Assembly: GCA_964584325.1 (NCBI GenBank)
Contig: CAZOZP010000067.1
Location: forward strand, 1 to 17,363
Direction: 5' to 3'
DNA length: 17,363 nt
From: CAZOZP01 sp964584325
GTDB taxonomy: Bacteria > Bacteroidota > Ignavibacteria > Ignavibacteriales > Melioribacteraceae
Shown here: positions 1 through 7,026 of the stretch, piece after piece
Layout of the letters: each line of letters begins with the position of its first letter
Numbering within the stretch: position 1 is the first letter of the stretch
The notes under the pieces: model-generated
The model's input: the letters and a program-made list of their open reading frames with translations, nothing else
Told to the model about the DNA's origin: nothing
Databases searched by the model: none
Translations under genes and position numbers: made by a program

Positions 1-1
1 G

Positions 2-2869
2 GAAGAAAAAACCTTACTGAAAGTTGAGTTTTCTGAAAGAAAAAGCACTATCGATGACGAGATTAAGTTATTAGACAGTGAACTAACAATTTTCAGAGAA
101 CGAATTAAAGAGATTGAGTCTGAATTAAAGATTAAACGCACTGAACTTTCGGCTAAAAATGAAAAACTTCATTCACTCCGCAGAAATTTATCAATTTCTG
201 AAGAAAGAGCAAAAAATCTGAATGCCAATATCATCAGATTTAGAAATGAATCTGAAGAACTAAATTATCAGAAAGAAGAAAACGAAGACATTATTACAGA
301 AAGTAAAAACGAATCAGCGGAACTGGAAATTGAAGTTCGGAAACTTGCCGAAGCACTAAGCTCTGACAACATTATTCTGATTGAAACTGAAAATAAATAC
401 AACTTATGCCGCAGCAGACTAAAGGAAAAAAACGAGGAAATACAGGCAAAGTTCAGAGACCATTCCGTAAAGGAAAACTCGCTTAAATCGTTAAAATCTC
501 AATATGAAAAGAATTTTTCCGAAATAAAGAGAATTGACGAGCGAATTCAGAAACTTACCATCAGCATAGCCAAAACAGTTGGCTTTCTTGAAGACTTAAG
601 CAATGACAAAAGCGCACTCGAGAAAAAACTTGCTGAATCTGAACTTGAATTTACACGCAGCAAGAATCTCAAGGATGAAATTGAAAAGAATATTACGCGC
701 CTTAAGGAAATTGAGATTCAGGAAAAGAGCCGCCTCGTTAATCTTAATGACAAAATCGATTTTTTAAAGACTCTTATAAATAATCTGGAAGGAGTTTCAA
801 AAGGCTCCAAGATTCTTTTAGAAAACAAGAACTTAACAGAAAAAGGAATTACATTGCTTGCCGACACTGGAACCGCCGGCGAAGAATTTAGGTTTGCCCT
901 TGAAGCTGCACTTAGAAATGTGCTGAATAATCTTCTTGTTGAAGGACTTGACGACTTAAAAAAAGCCATAAATTTCCTAAAAAAGAACGATCTCGGCAAA
1001 GCTTCCTTCTTTATCGCCTCTCCTGCAGCCGAAAAGAAGAATCTATTAAACAAAGTTTTTGATTTTAAAACCAGACAAATTCGGAAAAAAATAGAAAAAG
1101 AACCGTCATTTGCCGGTTGGGCACAGAATTATATTGAAACTGATGATAAATGGCGGCATTATTTCGAAAAAGCACTTTCAGGTACTGCAATTGTTAAAGA
1201 TATAAATTCGGCAATAGAATTAAGCAGAAAATACAAGGAATGGAATTTCTCTACGCTTGAAGGAGATTTGGTTCAAACAAACGGAATAATAGAAGCCGGC
1301 TCAATCCCCAAACTTGACGAAACGCTTCTCGGACGTAAACAGATGCTTGAACAACTTATTGCGGATTATCCAAAACTCGAAGCCGGACTTACCTCACTTA
1401 AAAGTGAAATCGAGAAGCAGGAAGAAGAACTTGAAAATATCGACCTGGAAAAACTCTCTGCAGAGGGGAAACTACTTGTAACTAGAATAAACAATATTGA
1501 AAAACAAATTGCTCAGCTTGAATACGAAAGCACAAAATTCTCTGAAGAGATCGAAAAAGCCCGGGAAGAACTTAACAGAAATGCATCTGAAGGAAATAAA
1601 CTCGATAACGATATAAACGCCTTAACCGCAGAAATTGAAGAGCTCCGTATTCTGAAAGCAGGCACTGAGGAATCACTCAGAATACTTGAAGCCGAAACAT
1701 CTGAAGCCGAAAGAGAATACAAAACGAAGGTATCGGAAAACAATCAGAAGAAAATTGACCTTGAAAGGAATAAAGGGAAACTTCAGAATAATGCAGATTC
1801 GGTGAAACGTGCTGAAAACACTTTGGAAAACATAATAAAAAGTATTGAAAAGAGGGCAGTTGATTTACAACAGGCAGAGCAGGAACTCGAATCTCTTTCC
1901 ATTATTATTGAAGAAACCGGACTTGATTATGATGAACTTTTTGCAGAGCAGAAAACTCTTAAAGCTGATGAAGAAAAAATCGAACAAATGCTTAAAGCCG
2001 TTAAACAGGAATCATCTTCTTTCGAAAATAAACTGCGCGATATAAGAACCGAAAGACAGAATATTTCGGACAATCTTTATGATATTGATATAAAGCTTAA
2101 TCAGATTGAACTGAAAACTGCCGCTCTCATAACTCATATCAAAGAAGATTACGCCGAAGAACTCAAACTTAAAGAATTTGAAAATCAGGAAAATTTTAAT
2201 TTTAATTCTGCTCATGAAGAAGTTGCAACCTTAAAAAACCAGATAAAAAACCTTGGCCCCATAAATCTTCTTGCATTTTCGGAATATGAAGAAGAGAAAG
2301 ACAGACTGGATTTCCTTACCGGTCAAAGAAACGATTTAATAGACGCTGAAAAAGACCTCATTAAAACAATAAACGAAATAAATTTAACCGCCCAGACATT
2401 ATTTGTTGAAACATTTGAGCAAATAAGACAAAATTTTGTGGCGATATTCAGAGGCCTTTTTAATCCGGGTGATGAAGCAGATTTAAAACTTCAGGAAGAT
2501 GCTGATCCGCTTGAGGCAAAAATAGAAATTATCGCAAAGCCTAAAGGGAAAAGACCTACATCAATCGAACTTCTTTCCGGAGGAGAGAAAACACTTACCG
2601 CTACAGCCCTTCTCTTTGCAATATATCTTGTTAAACCTAGTCCATTCTGCATTCTGGACGAAGTTGATGCTCCACTTGATGATGCAAACGTTGATAGATT
2701 CACAAAACTAATCGGACAGTTTGTGCACAATACTCAGTTTATTATGGTTACACATAACAAAAGGACCATGGAAGCCGCTGAAACAATGTACGGTGTAACA
2801 ATGCAGGAAGAAGGAATCTCCAGACTTGTAGGCGTGCGCTTCGAAGAAGTAGAAGCGGAGGCAAATTAA
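2..2869 (+). CDS. smc: Chromosome segregation ATPase SMC, 5' end outside the window
   Basis: SMC is the ATP-driven DNA-loop clamp that compacts and segregates the chromosome, usually with ScpA and ScpB. Frame 2 is open from base 2, giving 955 residues; a complete bacterial SMC is nearly 1,200, so the N-terminal ATPase half and the first part of the coiled coil lie off the left edge. What is seen is a charged, Glu/Lys-rich coiled coil (to about 790), a hinge domain (about 790-1340, including GDLVQTNGII and ending near LLGRK), the returning coiled coil (about 1340-2240), and the C-terminal ATPase lobe. That lobe has GPINLLAF, the ABC signature LSGGEK (about 2570-2590) and Walker B with D-loop, CILDEVDAPLDD (about 2648-2683). 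An ATG at 854 falls inside the hinge and is not the true start. The TAA overlaps the next ATG by one base. ScpA and ScpB are not in the window. Confidence 0.96.
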   Translation, partial: EEKTLLKVEFSERKSTIDDEIKLLDSELTIFRERIKEIESELKIKRTELSAKNEKLHSLRRNLSISEERAKNLNANIIRFRNESEELNYQKEENEDIITESKNESAELEIEVRKLAEALSSDNIILIETENKYNLCRSRLKEKNEEIQAKFRDHSVKENSLKSLKSQYEKNFSEIKRIDERIQKLTISIAKTVGFLEDLSNDKSALEKKLAESELEFTRSKNLKDEIEKNITRLKEIEIQEKSRLVNLNDKIDFLKTLINNLEGVSKGSKILLENKNLTEKGITLLADTGTAGEEFRFALEAALRNVLNNLLVEGLDDLKKAINFLKKNDLGKASFFIASPAAEKKNLLNKVFDFKTRQIRKKIEKEPSFAGWAQNYIETDDKWRHYFEKALSGTAIVKDINSAIELSRKYKEWNFSTLEGDLVQTNGIIEAGSIPKLDETLLGRKQMLEQLIADYPKLEAGLTSLKSEIEKQEEELENIDLEKLSAEGKLLVTRINNIEKQIAQLEYESTKFSEEIEKAREELNRNASEGNKLDNDINALTAEIEELRILKAGTEESLRILEAETSEAEREYKTKVSENNQKKIDLERNKGKLQNNADSVKRAENTLENIIKSIEKRAVDLQQAEQELESLSIIIEETGLDYDELFAEQKTLKADEEKIEQMLKAVKQESSSFENKLRDIRTERQNISDNLYDIDIKLNQIELKTAALITHIKEDYAEELKLKEFENQENFNFNSAHEEVATLKNQIKNLGPINLLAFSEYEEEKDRLDFLTGQRNDLIDAEKDLIKTINEINLTAQTLFVETFEQIRQNFVAIFRGLFNPGDEADLKLQEDADPLEAKIEIIAKPKGKRPTSIELLSGGEKTLTATALLFAIYLVKPSPFCILDEVDAPLDDANVDRFTKLIGQFVHNTQFIMVTHNKRTMEAAETMYGVTMQEEGISRLVGVRFEEVEAEAN

Positions 2870-3597
2870 TGACCGGCACATCAGAACGGGTAATAAAAAT
2901 ATTCATTGATTTTGACGGAACGATAACAAAACAGGATATCGGAGAAGAGTTTTTTCTTCACTTCGGCAACCGTGAGACCGCTGAAAATATAATAAAAGAA
3001 TGGGAAGAGGGATTAATAAACTCAAGAATTGTCTGGGAAAGACTTTTCGAGTCTCTTCCTGAAATAAGCATTGAACAAGCTATTAATTATATAGATACAT
3101 TCAGCACGGATGATTACTTTTCAGATTTCCTTGTTTTCTGCAAAGAAAATAACTTTGAGCTTATGGTTTTAAGCGATGGTTTTGATCTCTACATTGACAG
3201 AGTTCTTGAAAAAGCCGGAACAACTAACCTGCCCCGCAGAACAAATAAAATTATAACAAAAAACGGAAGACTTTCTCCCGTTTTCCCTCATACTGATGAA
3301 GAATGTATTGATTGCGCCAACTGTAAGAGAAATCACATCTTAGAGAATAGTGCCGACACAGACTATACAATTTATATAGGCGACGGTTATTCTGATACCT
3401 GCCCTGCTCAATACTGCGATTTCATTTTCGCAAAATCATCCTTACTTAAATATTGCGAGAAAAACAGAATTTCTTATTACCCCTATAATAATCTAAAAGA
3501 TGTTATTGAAAGATTAAAAGAGCTCAACTCGCGAAAAAGATTAAAGAAAAGACATCAGGCCGACTTAAAAAGAAAAGAAACTTATAAAAGAGGATAA
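2869..3597 (+). CDS. MtnX-like HAD-superfamily phosphatase
   Basis: This is a cytoplasmic HAD phosphatase of subclass IB, closest in pattern to the phosphoserine phosphatase/MtnX group. MtnX dephosphorylates a methionine-salvage intermediate (2-hydroxy-3-keto-5-methylthiopentenyl-1-phosphate). Visible motifs are DFDGT (residues 14-18, with the Asp nucleophile and the acid/base Asp), LSDG (101-104), Lys153 as the likely motif III lysine, and GDGYSD (171-176). A cysteine cluster C146-x2-C149-x2-C152-K sits just before the motif III region, as in MtnX-type proteins. The last ~20 residues (223-242) are strongly basic, with runs such as RKRLKKR, and are not part of the HAD fold. The start is supported by GGAGG at 2857-2861 and the TAATG overlap with smc. 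No other methionine-salvage gene is nearby, so the exact substrate is unproven; another small phosphate ester is possible. Confidence 0.8.
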   Translation: MTGTSERVIKIFIDFDGTITKQDIGEEFFLHFGNRETAENIIKEWEEGLINSRIVWERLFESLPEISIEQAINYIDTFSTDDYFSDFLVFCKENNFELMVLSDGFDLYIDRVLEKAGTTNLPRRTNKIITKNGRLSPVFPHTDEECIDCANCKRNHILENSADTDYTIYIGDGYSDTCPAQYCDFIFAKSSLLKYCEKNRISYYPYNNLKDVIERLKELNSRKRLKKRHQADLKRKETYKRG

Positions 3598-3598
3598 A

Positions 3599-4180
3599 AT
3601 GACCAAACTCGCAAAATTCTTATTTACATACCGCAGCTATACACCTGTTCCGTTTATAATAATCGGACTGATTTTCCAGGAAGTAACATCAGTATCTTTT
3701 ATAACCGGACTTGTTATTCTTCTAATAGGAGAAACATTGCGTTTATGGTCAATATGCCATATTGGAAGTGCAAGCAGAACAACAGCAAAACCGAGCGCCG
3801 ATGAACTTTCCATGAAAGGTACTTACGGAGTTATCCGGAATCCGCTATACGCCGGAAATATTCTGATCTATACAGGGGTTGGAATCATTTCCATGGCATT
3901 TTTCCCATATCTTCAGATAATCTCTTTCGTGTATTTTGTTTTTCAGTATATACTTATCGTAAGACTTGAAGAAAAGGCTCTCTCAGAAAAATTCAGTGAA
4001 AGCTACACAGAATACAAAAAGAAAGTTAACGCATTTATCCCAAAAAGTTTCAGCATTTCCGAATTTACGGAAAGCTTTAAAAACTGCCGGATTGATAAAT
4101 GTTTAAGATCTGAAAGGAGTACAATAATAGCAATATTTTTAGTTGTAATAGTTTTTTCCATCATTTTGATTATAAAATAG
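3599..4180 (+). CDS. Isoprenylcysteine/phospholipid methyltransferase-like membrane protein
   Basis: This is a 193-residue integral membrane protein of the ICMT/PEMT methyltransferase superfamily, which uses S-adenosylmethionine to methylate lipid or prenyl-linked substrates at the membrane. Hydrophobic segments lie at about residues 17-27, 33-45, 88-102 and 106-121. The family hallmark is GTYGVIRNPLYAGN (74-87), followed by the C-terminal RLEEKAL (122-128) and YTEYKKKVNAFIP (136-148), which help form the SAM pocket. An extra ~45 residues follow, ending in another strong transmembrane helix (about 174-192), which is longer than typical short members. AAGAGGA at 3588-3594 precedes the ATG, which starts one base after the upstream stop codon. 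Bacteria do not generally make CaaX-farnesylated proteins, so 'isoprenylcysteine' is only a family label. Its position before lpxB hints at a lipid or cell-envelope substrate, but this is inference. Confidence 0.82.
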   Translation: MTKLAKFLFTYRSYTPVPFIIIGLIFQEVTSVSFITGLVILLIGETLRLWSICHIGSASRTTAKPSADELSMKGTYGVIRNPLYAGNILIYTGVGIISMAFFPYLQIISFVYFVFQYILIVRLEEKALSEKFSESYTEYKKKVNAFIPKSFSISEFTESFKNCRIDKCLRSERSTIIAIFLVVIVFSIILIIK

Positions 4181-4186
4181 TTAAAT

Positions 4187-5311
4187 ATGACAAAAGATAT
4201 TCTGCTTATAGCAGGTGAGGTATCCGGCGATATGCACGGAGCATGCCTCCTGAAAGAATTAAAAAAGCATTTTCCGGACACTAATTTTTTTGGAATTGGC
4301 GGAGACAATCTTGAAGAAGCCGGTCTTGAACCTTTATTTCATATAAGTCAAATGGCATTTCTCGGGTTTATAGAAGTAGTAAGACACCTCCCTTTCATTA
4401 CTAAAGTAAAGAAGACGCTGCTTGAAGAAGCAGATAAAAGAAAAATCAAATACGCAATACTAATAGATTATCCGGGTTTTAACATTAATATTGCCCGTTC
4501 ATTACATAAAAGAGGAATAAAAGTCTTCTACTATATTTCTCCTCAACTTTGGGCCTGGGGTGAAAAGCGGGTAAAGAAGATCAGGAAATATATTTACCGT
4601 ATGCTTGTAGTATTTCCTTTTGAAAAAGAATTCTATGAGAATCACGGAATAAAAGCCGAATTTACCGGTCACCCCCTTATTGAAAGAATCGGAAGATATC
4701 CATTTCTTACAAGAGATGAGTTTTTAAAGAAATACAAGCTGGATACTTCAAAGGAAATTCTCCTGCTTATGCCAGGCAGCAGAAAAAACGAAATTATAAA
4801 AATTCTGGAACCTTGCATGAAAGCAGCCCTGATGCTCTCTGAAAAATTCGATATGCAGATAGTTGTTGCAGAGGCAGATGGAATCAATTTAGATGAAATA
4901 ATTAAAGACTCAAGATTCAGAATTATTGATGGCGATACATACAACCTGATGAAACACGCCAAATTCGGAATTGTCAAATCAGGCACATCCACACTTGAAA
5001 GTGCCCTGATCGGGTTACCCTACATTGTTGTTTATAAAACTGCTTCTCTCACATATTTCATAGCTAAACAATTAATTAAGCTAAAAAACATTGCAATAGT
5101 TAACATACTTTCAGGGAAACAGCTTGTTCCTGAACTAATTCAAGATAAGGTGAATCCGGAAGATATTTTTAATTCAGCATCCCGCTATATTGAAAATATA
5201 GATGAATACATAGACTTAAAGAAAGAGCTCAAGTATATTTCAGAAATACTCGGAAGTAAAAAGGCATCAGAAAATGCGGCTTCTTTAATAACCGGTTATA
5301 TAAATGAGTAG
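4187..5311 (+). CDS. lpxB: Lipid-A-disaccharide synthase LpxB
   Basis: LpxB is a peripheral inner-membrane glycosyltransferase (GT19). It joins UDP-2,3-diacylglucosamine and lipid X (2,3-diacylglucosamine-1-phosphate) into the tetra-acyl disaccharide-1-phosphate of lipid A. The 374 residues match the family's usual length. Motifs in order are GEVSGDMHGA (10-19), the IDYPGFN segment (93-99), SPQLWAWG (118-125), GHPL (161-164), LMPGSR (194-199) and the nucleotide-sugar-site motif SGTSTLE (265-271). The ATG lies six bases after the methyltransferase stop codon, with no clear Shine-Dalgarno, so translation may depend on coupling. The end overlaps the next start by eight bases. Together with lpxK at 5944 this is a lipid A cluster; lpxA, lpxC and lpxD are not in the window. 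Confidence 0.97.
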   Translation: MTKDILLIAGEVSGDMHGACLLKELKKHFPDTNFFGIGGDNLEEAGLEPLFHISQMAFLGFIEVVRHLPFITKVKKTLLEEADKRKIKYAILIDYPGFNINIARSLHKRGIKVFYYISPQLWAWGEKRVKKIRKYIYRMLVVFPFEKEFYENHGIKAEFTGHPLIERIGRYPFLTRDEFLKKYKLDTSKEILLLMPGSRKNEIIKILEPCMKAALMLSEKFDMQIVVAEADGINLDEIIKDSRFRIIDGDTYNLMKHAKFGIVKSGTSTLESALIGLPYIVVYKTASLTYFIAKQLIKLKNIAIVNILSGKQLVPELIQDKVNPEDIFNSASRYIENIDEYIDLKKELKYISEILGSKKASENAASLITGYINE

Positions 5312-5951
5312 CATTAAAACAAAAATATTCAACATTGCTTCATTTTTTCTCCTAAAACCTGTATTTCTTATAATTAATAAATCATTGAGAATTACCATAA
5401 ACAACCGCGAATTCATCAATGATTCGGAAACAAACAATAAGAATTATATACTGGCTTTTTGGCATGGGACGATGATAGTGCCCTGGTTTATTCACAGAGG
5501 AAAGAATTTTTCGGCAATTGTGAGCCTCAGCAAAGACGGAGGAATCTTGGCGGATCTTCTAACTTCTCTAAAATATAAAGTAATAAGGGGCTCCAGCAGC
5601 AAAGGCGGTAAAGATGCTATGAATACAATACGTGAAATTATCAGGAACGGTGATACTCTGCTGATAACACCCGACGGACCCAGGGGACCGGCTGAAATCA
5701 TGAAGGCAGGAGCAGTTGCCGCAGCAAAAGACACAGGGAAACCTATTATTTTAATGGGGATAAAGTATTTTAATGCCAAAGTACTTAAAAGCTGGGATTC
5801 CTTTCAGATACCAATGCCTTTCAGCAAGATAGAAATAAATTATTCCGATCCGATTTTTGTTAAGGCAGACGCAGACCGCTCTGAGGTCGAGAATATTATG
5901 AATGAATGCGGTGAGACCCTCATCAAATTATGCAGGGGAAGCGATGAATAA
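5304..5951 (+). CDS. DUF374 lysophospholipid acyltransferase family protein, possibly LpxJ-type
   Basis: This 215-residue protein has the DUF374 pattern: AFWHG (51-55), SKDGG (76-80), RGSSSKGG (95-102) and TPDGPRGP (122-129), preceded by a hydrophobic membrane-anchoring stretch (about residues 9-24). DUF374 proteins are relatives of membrane acyltransferases, and the family includes LpxJ, the late lipid A acyltransferase of epsilonproteobacteria. The His of FWHG (H54) has no Asp at the H-x4-D spacing used by LpxL-type enzymes, which is how DUF374 members differ. The gene lies between lpxB and lpxK, overlapping each by eight bases, which strongly suggests a role in lipid A acylation at the inner membrane. 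A general lysophospholipid acyltransferase remains possible. Family assignment is firm; the LpxJ role is inference from family and context. Confidence 0.88.
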   Translation: MSSIKTKIFNIASFFLLKPVFLIINKSLRITINNREFINDSETNNKNYILAFWHGTMIVPWFIHRGKNFSAIVSLSKDGGILADLLTSLKYKVIRGSSSKGGKDAMNTIREIIRNGDTLLITPDGPRGPAEIMKAGAVAAAKDTGKPIILMGIKYFNAKVLKSWDSFQIPMPFSKIEINYSDPIFVKADADRSEVENIMNECGETLIKLCRGSDE

Positions 5952-6990
5952 ACTCTTACGATTCTCTCTCTACCCTTTTTCATATATTTTCAGGATTATT
6001 ATTGCCATAAGAAATATTCTGTTTGATAAAAAAATATTGACTTCTTCCCGGCTTCCTGTAAAAATAATTTCCGTGGGAAACCTGACAGTTGGCGGAAGCG
6101 GAAAAACTCCGGCAGTAATCTATATTGCTGAGACCCTTAAAAAATTAAACATTCAGCCGGCTTTCTTGAGTCGCGGATACGGAAGAAATACAAAAGGATA
6201 CAAACTTGTTTCAGACGGAAATAATATTTTGCTCTCACCATCAGAAGCAGGAGATGAGATTATCCTTGCCGCCGCTGAAACCGGTTGTCCTGCCGCAGTT
6301 TCCGAAAACAGAGTTATAGGTGCTGAAAATCTGTTAAAAGAAGTAAAAGCGGATGTAATAATACTTGACGATGCATTCCAGCACAGATGGATTAATAGAG
6401 ACCTGAACATTCTTATCTTCGATCAGTCCTTTCTGCTGGGAAAGAATTCTATTGATTTTTCCCTGCTTCCTTCAGGCTTTATGCGTGAACCGTTTGGAAA
6501 TATTAAAAGAGCTGACATCTGTATTATTAACAGTAAATTTTCGGAGAAACAACCTTTACCAAAAAGATTCCTTAAACATTTCAATGGAATCCCTCTTTTC
6601 TATGCAAACTACAAAGCCTTGGGTTTTTTTGATTTAAAAAACCAGCAGTTCTATAAACTTAGCGATTTTTCCGGACAAAAAAGCCTGGTAGTATGCGGCA
6701 TTGCCCGACCTGAATCATTCCTTTATAAGCTCACAAAAAACAACATAGACATTACCAATAAACTAATATTTAAGGATCATAACAATTATGATTCATCAGA
6801 AATCGAGTTGATAAGGAAGCAGTTTTACGAGACAAATTCTTATTCTGTATTAACTACACAAAAAGATGCCGTGAAACTTTCAAATTTTATTAAAGAAATG
6901 GATGATATTGATATCTATTATCTAAAAATAGCATTACATTTGGATGATGAAAAATATTTTAATGAATTGCTAATGAAAAGCATAAAATAA
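5944..6990 (+). CDS. lpxK: Tetraacyldisaccharide 4'-kinase LpxK
   Basis: LpxK is an inner-membrane P-loop kinase that phosphorylates the 4' position of the tetra-acyl disaccharide to give lipid IVA. The 348 residues start with a hydrophobic N-terminal helix (about 7-26). They then show the Walker A region SVGNLTVGGSGKTP (43-56), LSRGYGR (75-81) and LDDAFQHR (141-148), which carries the conserved Asp-Asp and Gln-His, followed by LLPSG and REP in the expected order. An in-frame ATG at 5902 would give 14 more residues but sits deep inside the upstream gene. The ATG at 5944 is preferred because AGGGGA (5933-5938) lies just upstream and the LpxK-like membrane helix begins there. It overlaps the DUF374 gene by eight bases, implying coupled translation. 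Confidence 0.96.
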   Translation: MNKLLRFSLYPFSYIFRIIIAIRNILFDKKILTSSRLPVKIISVGNLTVGGSGKTPAVIYIAETLKKLNIQPAFLSRGYGRNTKGYKLVSDGNNILLSPSEAGDEIILAAAETGCPAAVSENRVIGAENLLKEVKADVIILDDAFQHRWINRDLNILIFDQSFLLGKNSIDFSLLPSGFMREPFGNIKRADICIINSKFSEKQPLPKRFLKHFNGIPLFYANYKALGFFDLKNQQFYKLSDFSGQKSLVVCGIARPESFLYKLTKNNIDITNKLIFKDHNNYDSSEIELIRKQFYETNSYSVLTTQKDAVKLSNFIKEMDDIDIYYLKIALHLDDEKYFNELLMKSIK

Positions 6991-7026
6991 ACTCAGTTGC
7001 TAATCACTTGACCGGAGGTACGTTAA

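Noticed and set aside
718..1053. Minus-strand open frame of 111 codons opposite the SMC hinge
   Set aside because: It lies wholly opposite a clear SMC reading frame, is rich in Phe/Ser as expected from reading Lys/Glu-rich codons backwards, and shows no domain pattern.
854..2869. SMC starting at the ATG at 854
   Set aside because: The same frame is open to base 2 and encodes typical SMC coiled coil and the first part of the hinge, so the ATG at 854 is internal.
4003..4308. Minus-strand open frame of 101 codons across the methyltransferase-lpxB junction
   Set aside because: It is opposite two convincing genes, has no ribosome binding site and no recognisable motif.
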